A stretch of DNA of 64,000 nucleotides, from NCBI RefSeq assembly GCF_021440515.1, contig NZ_JAKCMV010000023.1, positions 46,647-110,646 of the forward strand, read 5' to 3'. Both the position numbers and the translations under genes were made by a program. The notes beneath the pieces were generated by a model. The model was not told where the DNA came from, did no database searches, and saw nothing but the letters and a program-made list of their open reading frames with translations. The stretch is from Enterobacter asburiae (GTDB lineage: Bacteria > Pseudomonadota > Gammaproteobacteria > Enterobacterales > Enterobacteriaceae). Below are positions 45,194-56,862 of the stretch, one piece after another (position 1 is the stretch's first letter; each line of letters opens with the position of its first letter).

Positions 45194-45811
45194 ATGAATA
45201 TGACAAGACTGAAGATTTCTAAAACCTTGCTGGCTGTAACCCTGGGCAGTGTTCTGGTAAGCGGTTCTGCGTTCGCAGAAACCACCACCACGGACAAAGC
45301 GCAATCCACGGCAAACACCGCAGGGGATAAAATCGATAGCTCTATGAATAAAGTCGGTAATTTCATGGACGACAGCTCTATCACAGCAAAAGTGAAAGCC
45401 GCCCTGGTGGATGACGAAAACATCAAGAGCACCGACATCTCTGTAAAAACTGACAAGAAAGTGGTCACCCTGAGCGGCTTCGTTGAAAGCCAGGCCCAGG
45501 CAGAGCAGGCCGTGAAAGTGGCCAAAGGTGTGGAAGGCGTAGCCTCCGTTAGCGATAAACTGCACGTACGTGACGGTAAAAACGCGTCGGTGAAAGGTTA
45601 TGCCGGTGATGCAGCAACCACCAGCGAAATCAAAGCTAAACTGTTAGCAGATGACGTTGTGCCATCGCGCAAAGTAAAAGTTGAAACCACCGACGGTGTA
45701 GTACAGCTCTCCGGTACGGTTGATTCTCAGGCGCAAGTGGAACGTGCGGAATCCATTGCCAAAGCCATTGATGGCGTGAAAAGCGTTAAAAACGATCTGA
45801 AAGTGAAATAA
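45194..45811 (+). CDS. osmY: Periplasmic BON-domain protein OsmY
   Basis: A 205-residue exported stress protein. The signal peptide is [20 protein letters not shown] and LVSGSAFA, cleaved near residue 28; the start is chosen to match this. Two BON domains (about 57-122 and 136-203) share the pattern [12 protein letters not shown]...VTLSGFV and [10 protein letters not shown]...VQLSGTV. OsmY is induced by osmotic stress and stationary phase and acts as a periplasmic chaperone in some contexts. It is followed by ytjA. Confidence 0.97.
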   Translation: MNMTRLKISKTLLAVTLGSVLVSGSAFAETTTTDKAQSTANTAGDKIDSSMNKVGNFMDDSSITAKVKAALVDDENIKSTDISVKTDKKVVTLSGFVESQAQAEQAVKVAKGVEGVASVSDKLHVRDGKNASVKGYAGDAATTSEIKAKLLADDVVPSRKVKVETTDGVVQLSGTVDSQAQVERAESIAKAIDGVKSVKNDLKVK

Positions 45812-45939
45812 ATCCACACAATTCGCCCATCTGGCTGAGGCCTGTGGGCGAAATAAGAACTACACCTGGAAAAACGCCGGTGAGTCGCCTGAGCACTCAC
45901 ATTTAGCGGCCGACATTAACTATGGTAAAGGAGAGGCTT

Positions 45940-46101
45940 ATGTTTCGTTGGGGCATTATATTTCTGGTTATCGCGTTAATTGCCGCCGCCCTGGGCTTTG
46001 GTGGTCTGGCAGGTACAGCGGCATGGGCAGCGAAAATTGTCTTCGTTGTCGGTATCATCCTGTTCCTGGTCAGCCTGTTTACTGGACGTCGCCGTCCTTA
46101 G
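45940..46101 (+). CDS. ytjA: Small membrane protein YtjA (DUF1328)
   Basis: A 53-residue hydrophobic protein, [20 protein letters not shown] onward, with two membrane segments and a basic end (GRRRP). It matches E. coli YtjA in length and almost throughout. AAAGGAG precedes the start. Function is unknown; induction with osmY in stress is plausible by position. A terminator follows. Confidence 0.93.
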   Translation: MFRWGIIFLVIALIAAALGFGGLAGTAAWAAKIVFVVGIILFLVSLFTGRRRP

Positions 46102-46127
46102 CCGTAAACACGCTTGCATCTACAAAC

Positions 46128-46156
46128 AAAGCCAGTCCTTGTGACTGGCTTTTTCT
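46128..46156 (+). terminator. Intrinsic terminator after ytjA
   Basis: AAAGCCAGTC / GACTGGCTTT is a perfect 10-bp stem with a 5-nt loop, followed by TTTC. Confidence 0.9.
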
Positions 46157-46223
46157 GGTTTAAGGGCCGCCTAAGGTGTAGGTTACTGTGTATTCATAAA
46201 ACAAATAACACAGGAAAGCAGAG

Positions 46224-47276
46224 GTGGGACAACGAATTCCCGTCACGCTCGGCAACATTGCGCCGCTAGCGTTGAAACCTTATCGTCCGGGCCGGCTTGC
46301 ACTGGTGTGTGAAGGGGGCGGACAGCGCGGTATTTTCACAGCAGGCGTGCTGGACGAATTTATGCGCGCAGGCTTCAATCCCTTCGATCTCTTTTTTGGC
46401 ACCTCTGCGGGGGCGCAAAATCTCTCTGCCTTCGTCTGTAACCAGCCGGGCTATGCCCGCAAAGTGATCATGCGTTACACCACCTCGCGAGACTTCTTTA
46501 ACCCGGTGCGCTTTGTGCGCGGTGGAAACCTTATCGATCTCGACTGGCTGCTCGATTCCACTTCAAGCCAGATGCCGCTGGCGATGGACACCGCCTCGCG
46601 GCTGTTCGACAGCGGAAAAGAGTTCTGGATGTGCGCCAGCCGGGGCGATGACTACTCGCCGGGCTACTTCTCGCCGCAGAAAGAGAACTGGCTGGATATT
46701 ATTCGCGCCTCCAGCGCCATTCCCGGCTTTTACCGCACCGGGGCGCTGCTGGACGGGATTAGCTATCTCGACGGCGGCATCAGCGACGCGGTGCCGGTGC
46801 AGGAGGCGGCGCGCAGGGGCGCAAAAACCATCGTGGTGATCCGCACCGTCCCTTCGCAGATGTACTACACCCCGCAGTGGTTCAAGCGGATGGAGCGCTG
46901 GCTCGGCGACAGCAGCCTGCAACCGCTGGTGAACATTGCGAAGCAGCATGAATCGACCTACGGCGCGATGCAGCGCTTTATCGAAAAGCCGCCGGGCAAG
47001 CTGCGGATCTTTGAAATTTATCCACCCAAACCGCTGATGAGCATGGCGCTGGGCAGCCGTCTGCCCGCGCTGCGCATGGATTACAAAACCGGGCGGCTGT
47101 GCGGACGTTATTTCCTCGCCACGGTAGGAAAGATGCTGGCAGAGAAGCCGCCGCTTCACCGGCATCAACGCATCATCACGCCGCCCGCGATTGTCGCGAA
47201 CGACGCGCTGGCGACGCCGCTGGTGGATCTCCCGCACGCGAACGACATGACGTTTGATAACGAGGATCTGGCGTGA
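46224..47276 (+). CDS. yjjU: Patatin-like phospholipase YjjU
   Basis: A 350-residue predicted lipid acyl hydrolase with a GTG start. The oxyanion motif is CEGGGQRGIF, the nucleophile elbow GTSAG, and the catalytic aspartate is in YLDGGISDAVP, all intact. Enzymatic substrate is not established. Its last four bases overlap the GTG start of yjjV. Confidence 0.95.
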   Translation: MGQRIPVTLGNIAPLALKPYRPGRLALVCEGGGQRGIFTAGVLDEFMRAGFNPFDLFFGTSAGAQNLSAFVCNQPGYARKVIMRYTTSRDFFNPVRFVRGGNLIDLDWLLDSTSSQMPLAMDTASRLFDSGKEFWMCASRGDDYSPGYFSPQKENWLDIIRASSAIPGFYRTGALLDGISYLDGGISDAVPVQEAARRGAKTIVVIRTVPSQMYYTPQWFKRMERWLGDSSLQPLVNIAKQHESTYGAMQRFIEKPPGKLRIFEIYPPKPLMSMALGSRLPALRMDYKTGRLCGRYFLATVGKMLAEKPPLHRHQRIITPPAIVANDALATPLVDLPHANDMTFDNEDLA

Positions 47277-48052
47277 CTTACCGCTTTATCGACACCCATT
47301 GCCACTTTGATTTTCCGCCGTTTACCGGGGATGAAGCGCAGAGCATCGATCGCGCCGCGCGGGCGGGGGTCGAGGCGATTATCGTGCCCGCCATTGAAGC
47401 GTCCCGTTTTGATCGGGTTAGGGATCTCGCCCGCCAGCATAATGCGCTGTACGCCGCGCTTGGCCTGCATCCGATCGTTATTGAGCATCACCGGGATGAG
47501 CATATCGACCGGCTGGACGAGGCGCTGCACAGGGCGCAGAAGCTGGTGGCCATCGGCGAGATCGGCCTCGATCTCTACCGTGAGGATCCGCAGTTTGAGC
47601 GCCAGCAGGCGATCCTTGACGCGCAGCTCCGGCTGGCGAAGCATCACGATCTGCCGGTGATCCTCCATTCGCGCCGCACCCACGACAAGCTGGCGATGCA
47701 TTTAAAGCGCATGGATCTGCCCCGTACGGGCGTGGTCCACGGTTTTTCCGGCAGCCTGCAACAGGCGCAGCGTTTTATCGATCTCGGCTATAAAATCGGC
47801 GTGGGCGGGACCATTACCTATCCGCGCGCCAGCAAGACCCGGGACGTGATGGCGCAGCTGCCGCTCTCGGCGCTGCTGCTGGAAACCGATGCCCCGGACA
47901 TGCCGCTGAACGGCTTTCAGGGCCAGCCGAATCGCCCGGAGCAGGCGGCGCGGGTGTTTACCAGCCTGTGTGAATTGCGTCAGGAGCCTGCGGATGAGAT
48001 TGCGGATGCGCTGCTCGGCAACACCCGCGATCTGTTTGGCATTACGCTATAG
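47273..48052 (+). CDS. yjjV: TatD-family metal-dependent hydrolase YjjV
   Basis: A 259-residue TatD-like DNase/hydrolase beginning with GTG. The metal ligands lie in [35 protein letters not shown] and [10 protein letters not shown]. It is coupled to yjjU by a four-base overlap and converges on yjjW, with a six-base overlap of their 3' ends. Confidence 0.95.
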   Translation: MTYRFIDTHCHFDFPPFTGDEAQSIDRAARAGVEAIIVPAIEASRFDRVRDLARQHNALYAALGLHPIVIEHHRDEHIDRLDEALHRAQKLVAIGEIGLDLYREDPQFERQQAILDAQLRLAKHHDLPVILHSRRTHDKLAMHLKRMDLPRTGVVHGFSGSLQQAQRFIDLGYKIGVGGTITYPRASKTRDVMAQLPLSALLLETDAPDMPLNGFQGQPNRPEQAARVFTSLCELRQEPADEIADALLGNTRDLFGITL

Positions 48053-48907
48053 ATACAGCGCCGGGCGGATGACCGCGATCTGCCGCTTTTCCAGCGCCTG
48101 CGCCAGCGGCTCGATGTCGTCCGGCGTTGCGCTGCGCCAGCTCGCCGCCTCGCCGTAAACGCCGTGCGCGTGAAAGGCGTTAATCCGCACCGGAACATTG
48201 CCCAGGGAGCGAATAAAGTCGCACAGGGCGGGCAGATGTTCCAGATAATCGCTCTGGTCAGGTATCACCAGCAGCCGCAGTTCGGTCAGCCTGTTGTGCT
48301 GCGCCAGCCAGCGGATGCTGTGCTTGATTTGCGGGTTATCCCGCCCGGTCAGGAAGCGGTGATGCGCATTATCCCAGGCTTTGAGATCGAGCATCGCGCC
48401 ATCCAGCGCCGGCAACAGCTTCTGCCAGCCGGTTTCCCCCAACATGCCGTTACTGTCAACCAGACGGGTCAAATGGTGAAGCCCAGGCTCGGCCTTCAGC
48501 GCCGTGAACAGGGCGACCAGAAACGGCAGCTGCGTGGTCGCCTCGCCGCCGCTTACGGTGATACCGTCGATAAACGGCGCGACCTTGCGAACCTGTTCGA
48601 GGATCTCTTCTACGCTCAGGCGCTGCGCCATCGGCGTTGCCTGCTGCTGGCACAGGTGCAGGCAGGTGTCGCACTGCCGGCAGTCGCTCTCCTGCCACCA
48701 GACGCGCCCGGCCTGAATGTTCAGCGCCCCGTGCGGACAGTGCGGCACGCAGTCCCCGCAGTCGTTGCAGCGGCCTATCGTCCACGGGTTGTGGCAGGTT
48801 TTGCAGCGCAGGTTGCAGCCCTGAAGGAACAGCGCCAGGCGGCTGCCCGGCCCGTCCACGCAGGAGAAGGGGATGACCTGACTAACTAAAGCGCATCTGC
48901 TGTTCAT
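48047..48907 (-). CDS. yjjW: Glycyl-radical-enzyme activating enzyme YjjW
   Basis: A 286-residue radical SAM protein. The CX3CX2C cluster is at C31, C35 and C38 ([12 protein letters not shown]). Two ferredoxin-like CX2CX2CX3C motifs follow at 47-57 and 76-86, as in PFL-activase relatives with extra clusters. It generates a glycyl radical on its partner, surely YjjI, whose gene overlaps it by 26 bp upstream. It acts in anaerobiosis. Confidence 0.95.
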   Translation of the reverse strand: MNSRCALVSQVIPFSCVDGPGSRLALFLQGCNLRCKTCHNPWTIGRCNDCGDCVPHCPHGALNIQAGRVWWQESDCRQCDTCLHLCQQQATPMAQRLSVEEILEQVRKVAPFIDGITVSGGEATTQLPFLVALFTALKAEPGLHHLTRLVDSNGMLGETGWQKLLPALDGAMLDLKAWDNAHHRFLTGRDNPQIKHSIRWLAQHNRLTELRLLVIPDQSDYLEHLPALCDFIRSLGNVPVRINAFHAHGVYGEAASWRSATPDDIEPLAQALEKRQIAVIRPALYL

Positions 48908-50423
48908 GGCTTATCACCCGCGACTGGCGCGCCAGGATACGCGTGTTGCGCGTCGCTTCTTCCCCGAGCCAGGTCGTATTAATGCGCGACCCCTCCTCAC
49001 GATATTTTTCCAGATCCGACATCCGCACCATGTAGCCGGTCACGCGTACCAGAGCGTTACCCGCCACGTTGGCGGTAAATTCCCGCATCCCGGCCTTAAA
49101 TGCGCCGAGGCACAGCGTCACCACCGCCTGCGGATTGCGCTTCACGGTTTCGTCCAGGGTGAGAATATCGCTGATGCCGGAGTGGTAATGCTGATGATGC
49201 GGCGCAACCGCCAGCAGATGGCCGATCGGGTCTGGCTCGTCGCCGTAAGGCAGGCGCGCGCCCGGCGTGGTGCCGATATCCGAGCTGATCCCGGACTGGG
49301 CGTGAAGCATCGCCCGCTGCTTCCAGCCGTGCTTCACCGGCGTGTTCTCAACGAAGGCCGCGAGCTGTTCGCTGATGCGATAACCCACCGCGTTGGCCTG
49401 CGCGTCGCTGCCGTAACGGCCTGCGATCCCTGCTTTTTCACACAGGACGTTCACCGCTTCGGCCAGGCCGTACATGCCGAACATGGGCACAAAACGCCCG
49501 GCGTCGATCAGCCCCTCTTTCACCAGGAAGCTATTCTCAAAGAAGCCCGATTGCTCATAAAGGAAGTCGCAGCGGGCGTCGATGATGGCGATTTGCTGTT
49601 CGCAGTAGTGCGGCAGCGTGCGGGTGAAGAAGTCGTCGAGAGAGTCGCTCTGTTCGGCAATGGCTTTCAGATTCAGGCGCACCAGCGTGCTGCCCCCGCC
49701 CGCCAGCGGCAGCGAGTTGTAACAGCTCACCACGCCGTAACCGCCTTTTGTGAAAATTTTATCATTCACAGGGCCGTTAGAAATATGCGGTTTGCTGCAC
49801 TCGCAGATGTTTTTCGCAACCTCAAGCAGCAGATCGTCTGGGGTGATATCGGGGTCGTAAATAAAGGTGAGATTCGGCGCAACCTGCTTCAGCTCGGCAT
49901 CGGCGCGTAAAATGGCGCGCGTAACGGGGGTATCTGCCGGGCCGATATTGGCGTGCATAAAGGCGTCCGGCAGCGTTCTGTCGAGGTAGCGCCAGAAACG
50001 TTTTATTCGAACATCGATTTCGTCTTGTGTTAGAATTCTAACATACGGTTGCAGGATAGCGTCGAGATGGCCGAGATAGACGGGCATGGATGTGACGGAC
50101 GGAACATGGTGGTACAGAATGGTCAGCAGCGAGAGGGCATCGTCCAGATCCTGCGCCCCTTCCAGCTCCAGCCACTCTGAACCGTTTGCCAGGAATTTAG
50201 CGTAGTCCGGCAGCACGTAGCGCGGTTTGTAAGGCGCATGGCCTTCGAACATGTCGCAGATCAACCCTTCGTCCAGCGCCGCTCTGGCCGCCTGCGGCAG
50301 GTCAGGATAGGGCAGGTTGTTTTCCGCTTCCAGCGCCAGAAAATGACGTTTCTGCTCGGGCGTGAGCACCTCGCTTGTCACAATATGCTGGCAGCGTTGT
50401 TGCAGGGCGTCGGACATATTCAT
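48882..50423 (-). CDS. yjjI: Glycyl radical enzyme-like protein YjjI (DUF3029)
   Basis: A 513-residue protein, shorter than the pyruvate formate-lyases. An active-site cysteine is at about 234 ([16 protein letters not shown]) and a glycyl-radical loop near 463 ([12 protein letters not shown]). The reaction is, to my knowledge, not firmly established. The coding region contains two DeoR operators (49749 and 50028), so deoP1 probably lies inside it and yjjI is divergent from deo. The ATG at residue 3 is an alternative start. Confidence 0.93.
   Translation of the reverse strand: MNMSDALQQRCQHIVTSEVLTPEQKRHFLALEAENNLPYPDLPQAARAALDEGLICDMFEGHAPYKPRYVLPDYAKFLANGSEWLELEGAQDLDDALSLLTILYHHVPSVTSMPVYLGHLDAILQPYVRILTQDEIDVRIKRFWRYLDRTLPDAFMHANIGPADTPVTRAILRADAELKQVAPNLTFIYDPDITPDDLLLEVAKNICECSKPHISNGPVNDKIFTKGGYGVVSCYNSLPLAGGGSTLVRLNLKAIAEQSDSLDDFFTRTLPHYCEQQIAIIDARCDFLYEQSGFFENSFLVKEGLIDAGRFVPMFGMYGLAEAVNVLCEKAGIAGRYGSDAQANAVGYRISEQLAAFVENTPVKHGWKQRAMLHAQSGISSDIGTTPGARLPYGDEPDPIGHLLAVAPHHQHYHSGISDILTLDETVKRNPQAVVTLCLGAFKAGMREFTANVAGNALVRVTGYMVRMSDLEKYREEGSRINTTWLGEEATRNTRILARQSRVISHEQQMRFS
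49749..49764 (+). promoter_or_regulatory. Candidate distal DeoR operator (OE)
   Basis: TGTGAAAATTTTATCA matches the DeoR palindrome TGTTAGAATTCTAACA at 12 of 16 positions. It lies 279 bp before the perfect operator, the spacing of OE in E. coli as I recall it. Confidence 0.5.
50028..50043 (+). promoter_or_regulatory. DeoR operator O1 (perfect palindrome)
   Basis: TGTTAGAATTCTAACA is exactly the 16-bp DeoR consensus palindrome. It lies within yjjI, 591 bp upstream of the second operator, and should mark deoP1. DeoR loops DNA between such sites and is released by deoxyribose 5-phosphate. Confidence 0.92.
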
Positions 50424-50532
50424 TTCCTTTATAGTTCCGCAATTGATGCGCGGATTGTAGGAAGTCAGCCTGCTGGGACTTTTGATCCGACAGGGGTAAT
50501 CGCTGCTTTAGTCGGCGGTTTCAGCAATAAAA

Positions 50533-50548
50533 TTTGAAGTTGATCTCA
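50533..50548 (+). promoter_or_regulatory. CRP site 2 of deoP2
   Basis: TTTGA-AGTTGA-TCTCA is a weak CRP site centred 53 bp upstream of the proximal one. This spacing equals that of the tandem sites of E. coli deoP2, with a CytR site (ATGCAAAT region) between them. Confidence 0.6.
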
Positions 50549-50585
50549 TTACAGTAATGCAAATTTGTATGCAGTTTTCATTAAC

Positions 50586-50601
50586 TGTGATGAATGTCGA
50601 A
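50586..50601 (+). promoter_or_regulatory. CRP site 1 of deoP2
   Basis: TGTGA-TGAATG-TCGAA, aligned with the proximal CRP site of E. coli deoP2; it lies about 36 bp before TAGAAT, the probable -10 hexamer, which overlaps operator O2. Confidence 0.65.
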
Positions 50602-50618
50602 GTGTGAATGCGGGTGGA

Positions 50619-50634
50619 TGTTAGAATACTCACA
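50619..50634 (+). promoter_or_regulatory. DeoR operator O2 at deoP2
   Basis: TGTTAGAATACTCACA matches the DeoR palindrome at 14 of 16 positions and lies 46 bp before the deoC ATG, overlapping the likely -10 TAGAAT. Confidence 0.85.
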
Positions 50635-50680
50635 GACCCGCAAGGTGAAATTTTATACGGCGATGCCGTTGGAGAATGTT

Positions 50681-51460
50681 ATGACCGATTTAACTGCAAG
50701 CAGCCTGCGTGCGTTGAAACTGATGGACCTGACCACCCTGAACGATGACGACACCAATGAGAAAGTCATCGCCCTGTGCCATCAGGCGAAAACGCCGGTG
50801 GGTAACACCGCTGCCGTCTGTATCTATCCACGCTTCATCCCGATTGCCCGTAAAACGCTGAAAGAGCAGGGCACGCCGGATGTGCGTATCGCGACCGTGA
50901 CCAACTTCCCGCACGGCAACGACGACATCGAGATTGCGCTGGCAGAAACCCGCGCGGCGATTGCCTACGGTGCTGATGAAGTGGACGTGGTCTTCCCGTA
51001 CCGCGCGCTGATCGCCGGTAACGAGCAGGTTGGTTTTGACCTGGTGAAAGCCTGTAAAGAGGCCTGCGCGGCGGCAAACGTGCTGCTTAAAGTGATCATC
51101 GAAACCGGCGAGCTGAAAGAAGAAGCGCTGATTCGTAAAGCGTCTGAAATTTCCATCAAAGCCGGTGCGGACTTCATCAAAACCTCTACCGGTAAAGTGC
51201 CGGTTAACGCCACCCCGGAAAGCGCGCGCATCATGATGGAAGTGATCCGCGACATGGGCGTGTCCAAAACCGTGGGCTTCAAACCGGCAGGCGGCGTGCG
51301 TACCGCAGAAGACGCGCAGCAGTTCCTGGCGATTGCCGACGAGCTGTTCGGTGCCGACTGGGCCGATTCCCGCCACTATCGCTTCGGCGCATCCAGCCTG
51401 CTGGCAAGCCTGCTGAAGGCGCTGGGTCACGGCGACGGTAAGAGCGCAAGCAGCTACTAA
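50681..51460 (+). CDS. deoC: Deoxyribose-phosphate aldolase
   Basis: A 259-residue class I aldolase cleaving 2-deoxyribose 5-phosphate to acetaldehyde and glyceraldehyde 3-phosphate. The Schiff-base lysine is K167 ([10 protein letters not shown]), with D102 and the second lysine in [10 protein letters not shown] chose [14 protein letters not shown] (GGAG eight bases upstream) over the in-frame upstream start at 50594, which would include the operator. It opens the deoCABD operon. Confidence 0.97.
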   Translation: MTDLTASSLRALKLMDLTTLNDDDTNEKVIALCHQAKTPVGNTAAVCIYPRFIPIARKTLKEQGTPDVRIATVTNFPHGNDDIEIALAETRAAIAYGADEVDVVFPYRALIAGNEQVGFDLVKACKEACAAANVLLKVIIETGELKEEALIRKASEISIKAGADFIKTSTGKVPVNATPESARIMMEVIRDMGVSKTVGFKPAGGVRTAEDAQQFLAIADELFGADWADSRHYRFGASSLLASLLKALGHGDGKSASSY

Positions 51461-51468
51461 GTTTGAAT

Positions 51469-51500
51469 TGCCGGGTGGCGCGACGCTTACCCGGCCTACA
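51469..51500. repeat. REP element between deoC and deoA
   Basis: TGCCGGGTGGCGC...GCTTACCCGGCCTAC is a single enterobacterial REP palindrome in the transcribed gap of the operon. Such elements may stabilise upstream mRNA. Confidence 0.85.
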
Positions 51501-51560
51501 GCATCGTGGTCGGGTACACCGTACCCGCCACCATTCACCCGATTCCGCATGGGGGTTACC

Positions 51561-52883
51561 GTGTTTCTCGCACAAGAAATTATTCGTAAAAAACGTGATG
51601 GTCATGCATTAAGCGACGAAGAGATCCGCTTCTTTATCAACGGCATCCGCGACAACACCATTTCCGAAGGGCAAATTGCTGCGCTGGCGATGACCATTTT
51701 CTTCCATGATATGTCGATGCCGGAGCGCGTTTCGCTGACCATGGCAATGCGGGATTCAGGCACGGTGCTGGACTGGAAAAGTCTCAACCTCAACGGCCCA
51801 ATTGTGGACAAACACTCCACCGGCGGCGTGGGTGATGTGACCTCCCTGATGCTTGGCCCAATGGTGGCGGGCTGCGGCGGGTACATTCCAATGATTTCCG
51901 GGCGCGGCCTGGGACACACGGGCGGTACGCTCGACAAACTGGAAGCCATTCCGGGCTTCGATATCTTCCCGGATGACCATCGCTTCCGCGATATTATTAA
52001 AGACGTTGGCGTGGCAATTATCGGCCAGACCAGCTCTCTTGCCCCGGCGGACAAGCGTTTCTACGCTACCCGCGACATTACCGCGACCGTCGACTCCATC
52101 CCGCTGATCACTGCTTCTATCCTGGCGAAGAAACTGGCCGAAGGGCTGGACGCGCTGGTGATGGACGTGAAGGTGGGCAGCGGCGCCTTTATGCCAACCT
52201 ATGAACTTTCCGCCGCGCTGGCAGAAGCCATCGTGGGCGTGTCCAACGGTGCCGGCGTGCGTACCACCGCCCTGCTGACGGACATGAATCAGGTGCTGGC
52301 CTCCAGCGCCGGTAACGCCGTCGAAGTGCGCGAAGCGGTGCAGTTCCTGACGGGTGAATATCGCAACCCGCGTCTGTTCGACGTCACGATGGCGCTGTGC
52401 GTTGAGATGCTGATCTCCGGCAAGCTTGCTAAAGACGACGCCGAGGCGCGCGCGAAATTGCAGGCCGTGCTGGACAACGGCAAAGCGGCAGAAATTTTTG
52501 GCCGCATGGTTGCCGCGCAGAAAGGGCCGACCGATTTCGTCGAAAATTATGCGAAATATTTGCCGAGCGCCACGCTCAGCAAAGCGGTGTATGCCGACAC
52601 CGAAGGATTTGTTTCCGCTATGGATACCCGCGCGCTCGGGATGGCGGTGGTGTCGATGGGCGGCGGTCGTCGTCAGGCGTCGGACACCATTGATTACAGC
52701 GTTGGCTTTACCGACATGACGCGCCTCGGCGACAGCGTTGACGGACAGCGTCCGCTGGCAGTAATTCATGCTAAGGATGAAAACGCCTGGCAGGAGGCGG
52801 CGAAGGCGGTGAAAGCGGCCATTACGCTTGACGCTAAAGCACCGGAAACCACACCGACCGTCTATCGTCGCATTACCAATTGA
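51561..52883 (+). CDS. deoA: Thymidine phosphorylase
   Basis: A 440-residue enzyme converting thymidine and phosphate to thymine and deoxyribose 1-phosphate. I place the start at a GTG (51561), which gives the E. coli length and N-terminus ([13 protein letters not shown]); GGGGG lies just upstream, and an ATG four codons earlier is an alternative. The phosphate/nucleoside signature KHSTGGVGD and [16 protein letters not shown] is intact. Confidence 0.96.
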   Translation: MFLAQEIIRKKRDGHALSDEEIRFFINGIRDNTISEGQIAALAMTIFFHDMSMPERVSLTMAMRDSGTVLDWKSLNLNGPIVDKHSTGGVGDVTSLMLGPMVAGCGGYIPMISGRGLGHTGGTLDKLEAIPGFDIFPDDHRFRDIIKDVGVAIIGQTSSLAPADKRFYATRDITATVDSIPLITASILAKKLAEGLDALVMDVKVGSGAFMPTYELSAALAEAIVGVSNGAGVRTTALLTDMNQVLASSAGNAVEVREAVQFLTGEYRNPRLFDVTMALCVEMLISGKLAKDDAEARAKLQAVLDNGKAAEIFGRMVAAQKGPTDFVENYAKYLPSATLSKAVYADTEGFVSAMDTRALGMAVVSMGGGRRQASDTIDYSVGFTDMTRLGDSVDGQRPLAVIHAKDENAWQEAAKAVKAAITLDAKAPETTPTVYRRITN

Positions 52884-52894
52884 TTGTATACTGA

Positions 52895-54160
<1,266 letters not shown>

Positions 54161-54167
54161 GGTCATT

Positions 54168-54236
54168 GCCGGGTGGCGGCTGCGCCTTACCCGGCCTACA
54201 AAACCGTAGGCCCGGTAAGCGAAGCGCCACCGGGCA
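54168..54236. repeat. REP pair (BIME) between deoB and deoD
   Basis: Two inverted REP units, GCCGGGTGGCGGC...CCCGGCCTAC and GTAGGCCCGGTAAG...CACCGGGCA, occupy most of the 105-bp gap. A comparable BIME would stabilise the deoCAB message or reduce read-through into deoD. Confidence 0.85.
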
Positions 54237-54265
54237 AAAAAATTTAAAATGAAAAGGAACTGAAG

Positions 54266-54988
54266 ATGGCAACTCCTCACATTAATGCAGAAATGGGTGA
54301 TTTCGCTGACGTCGTATTGATGCCGGGCGACCCGCTGCGTGCGAAGCACATTGCAGAAACCTTCCTGGAAGACGTGCGTGAAGTGAACAACGTGCGCGGT
54401 ATGCTGGGCTTCACCGGTACCTATAAAGGCCGCAAGATCTCCGTTATGGGTCACGGCATGGGTATCCCGTCCTGCTCTATCTATACCAAAGAGCTGATCA
54501 CCGATTTCGGCGTGAAGAAAATCATCCGCGTGGGCTCCTGCGGCGCGGTGCGTATGGACGTTAAGCTGCGTGACGTGGTTATCGGTATGGGTGCCTGCAC
54601 CGATTCCAAAGTGAACCGTATGCGCTTTAAAGATCACGACTTCGCGGCCATCGCAGACTTCGGCATGGTGCGTAATGCGGTTGACGCGGCGAAAGCGCTG
54701 GGCGTTGACGCGCGCGTGGGCAACATCTTCTCTGCCGATCTGTTCTATGCACCAGACGGCGGCGAGATGTTCGACGTGATGGAAAAATACGGCATCCTGG
54801 GCGTGGAAATGGAAGCGGCAGGTATCTACGGCGTCGCGGCTGAGTTCGGTGCGAAAGCGCTGACCATCTGCACCGTGTCTGACCACATCCGTACCCACGA
54901 GCAGACCACTGCCGCCGAGCGTCAGACCACCTTCAACGACATGATCAAAATCGCGCTGGAATCCGTTCTGCTGGGCGATAAAGAGTAA
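54266..54988 (+). CDS. deoD: Purine-nucleoside phosphorylase
   Basis: A 240-residue hexameric phosphorylase (E. coli 239) that splits purine (deoxy)nucleosides to base and (deoxy)ribose 1-phosphate. [13 protein letters not shown] and the phosphate-binding RVGSCGAV, with the substrate-binding VEMEAAGIY and the catalytic aspartate in TVSDH, are intact. It ends the deo operon. A dispersed repeat follows. Confidence 0.97.
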   Translation: MATPHINAEMGDFADVVLMPGDPLRAKHIAETFLEDVREVNNVRGMLGFTGTYKGRKISVMGHGMGIPSCSIYTKELITDFGVKKIIRVGSCGAVRMDVKLRDVVIGMGACTDSKVNRMRFKDHDFAAIADFGMVRNAVDAAKALGVDARVGNIFSADLFYAPDGGEMFDVMEKYGILGVEMEAAGIYGVAAEFGAKALTICTVSDHIRTHEQTTAAERQTTFNDMIKIALESVLLGDKE

Positions 54989-54999
54989 GTTTCTTTCCC

Positions 55000-55043
55000 T
55001 CCCTCTCCCTGTGGGAGAGGGCCGGGGTGAGGGCACCAGACCG
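55000..55043 (+). repeat. Dispersed palindromic repeat, copy E
   Basis: CCCTCTCCCTGTGGGAGAGGG with the long tail ending GGGTGAGGGCACCAGACCG. It fills the gap between the convergent deoD and lplA and stops two bases before the lplA stop codon. Its hairpin may act as a terminator in both directions, though no U-tract is present. Confidence 0.85.
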
Positions 55044-55045
55044 CA

Positions 55046-56062
55046 CTAGCGCACCGCCTGCGCAATCCACTCAGACAACTCCCGCAACTCTTTTTCCTGC
55101 TCCGGGAAATCTCCAATCAGCACGTCGCACTCCTGTTGCAGCACATCAGCCCGATACAAACAGCCCTGCAAACGTGCCGCCAGCGCTTCCAGCGGTGCCG
55201 GGTTCAGGCTGTCCGTAAACACCTGCGTGCGGGTGATATGGCCTTTTTCGACGTCAAAGTGCAGCTCCACGCCGCCCCAGGTAAAGCGCTCGTCAAGAAG
55301 ATGGGAAAAGGCCGGGGCCTGACCGAAGTTCCACTCCCAGCTGCTCTGCCGGGCGAAGGTTTCCGCGAAGTTCGGCAGGTCTGGCGTCTTGTCCGGTGAA
55401 ATCACCTCGGCTTCCACGCGCTCGCCGTAGTGGGCAAAGAACGCCTCGCGCACCGCCTCGCAGATTTGCTCGTGCGTAATGCCCGGCAGAAGCTCCACCA
55501 GATTCGCCACGCGACCGCGCACGGAGGTAATGCCTTTCGCCTGGAGCTTTTTCTTGTCGGGATTCAGGTAATTCGCCAGACGGCTGAGGTCGGCGTTAAG
55601 CAGAAGGGTGCCGTGGTGGAACCCGCGATCCATCGTTTCCCGATAGGCCGAGCCGGAAACTTTGCGATCCCCGTCGGGCGTTTTAACCACCAGATCGTTA
55701 CGCCCGGAGGCTTCTGCCGTCACGCCCAGTGAATTGAGCGCGTTGAGCACGATGGAGGTGGAGATGGTTTTATCGTATTCCGGTTTGCCCGCCATAAAGG
55801 TAAAGCAGGTATTGCCGAGGTCGTGAAACACCGCGCCGCCGCCGCTGCTGCGGCGCGCCAGACGCACGTTGTCCTCTTCCATGCGCCGGGTGTTGCACTC
55901 TTTCCACGGGTTTTGCGCGCGGCCGATAACCACCGTATCGGCGTTACGCCACAGGAACAGCACCCGCTGGGTGGCGGGCATCTGGCGGAAGATGCACTCT
56001 TCCACTGCGAGATTAAACCAGGGATCGTAAGAGTCAGAGATAAGCAGGCGTAACGTCGTCAT
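55046..56062 (-). CDS. lplA: Lipoate-protein ligase A
   Basis: A 338-residue enzyme (E. coli 338) that activates free lipoate with ATP and attaches it to E2 and GcvH proteins. [17 protein letters not shown] binds lipoyl-AMP, with the catalytic lysine in [11 protein letters not shown] near residue 133. It is followed, on its own strand upstream, by ytjB with a 35-bp gap; the two probably form ytjB-lplA. Confidence 0.97.
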   Translation of the reverse strand: MTTLRLLISDSYDPWFNLAVEECIFRQMPATQRVLFLWRNADTVVIGRAQNPWKECNTRRMEEDNVRLARRSSGGGAVFHDLGNTCFTFMAGKPEYDKTISTSIVLNALNSLGVTAEASGRNDLVVKTPDGDRKVSGSAYRETMDRGFHHGTLLLNADLSRLANYLNPDKKKLQAKGITSVRGRVANLVELLPGITHEQICEAVREAFFAHYGERVEAEVISPDKTPDLPNFAETFARQSSWEWNFGQAPAFSHLLDERFTWGGVELHFDVEKGHITRTQVFTDSLNPAPLEALAARLQGCLYRADVLQQECDVLIGDFPEQEKELRELSEWIAQAVR

Positions 56063-56097
56063 GGCAGAGTCCTTTTCCGAATCATCTGCCTACTTTA

Positions 56098-56745
56098 TCA
56101 CTGATCTTTCTTCTCGCCCTCTTCCTCTTCGGGAACCGAGCGGCTGGCGGTGAGCAGGAACGGCGACTGCTGCCAGCGGGTGCGCTTGCCCTGCAACAGG
56201 GTTCGGGCCAGAACTACGCCAATCGCCAGGGAAAGCAGCAGCATCAGGCGTAAAATATTGGTGGTGTTATCCACCTGTTTGGCTTCGGTGGCGAGGGTAT
56301 GGGTGTCGAGCGTCAGGCGCAAATAGCCGAGCGGGCCATTTTTCCCCTGAATAGGTTCGACGATTTGCTGGTTAAAGTAGCCACCGGCTTTTTTGCCGTC
56401 CAGCGCCAGCCTGTCGCGCACGTCAACGTGCTCACCGGCGCGGGCAATCAGATCGCCCTGTTCGTCGTATACGCCGGCATCCAGAATACGGCTGTTCTCG
56501 GTAAGCTGGCGTAATACCTGGCTTATTCGCTTATCGTCCGGGGTTTCGTTACGCATTGATGGGGCGACGTTAAGCGTCACCTGGCGGGCGAGGGTGCGGG
56601 CCAGCTCTTCAAGCTGCGGGTTACGTTGCCGTTGATGGTTCTGGCTAAACCACGATGCCCCTTGCATCAGCGCCACTAATAGTGCGAGACAGATAAGGAC
56701 GATCACGGCGCGATGAAGCCGGAATTTCAGTTTTGCGCGAGCCAT
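56098..56745 (-). CDS. ytjB: Membrane protein YtjB (Smp / AhpA-like)
   Basis: A 215-residue protein (E. coli 214). Two hydrophobic segments (VIVLICLALLVALMQGASW near residue 15 and LRLMLLLSLAIGVVLARTLL near 170) enclose a periplasmic domain with HQRQRNPQLEELARTLARQV. The C-terminus is charged (PEEEEGEKKDQ). Its role is uncertain; it lies divergent from serB with 117 bp between. Confidence 0.94.
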   Translation of the reverse strand: MARAKLKFRLHRAVIVLICLALLVALMQGASWFSQNHQRQRNPQLEELARTLARQVTLNVAPSMRNETPDDKRISQVLRQLTENSRILDAGVYDEQGDLIARAGEHVDVRDRLALDGKKAGGYFNQQIVEPIQGKNGPLGYLRLTLDTHTLATEAKQVDNTTNILRLMLLLSLAIGVVLARTLLQGKRTRWQQSPFLLTASRSVPEEEEGEKKDQ

Positions 56746-56862
56746 ATTCCACCTGCTGAAAATTTACGGCTTAATGTTGCCAGAAGTGATGGTTACAAGG
56801 TAGCCTCATGCGTTATTTTCCCTCTGGTACCCTCAGGCGCGAACGAAATTACAGGAGCTTCA

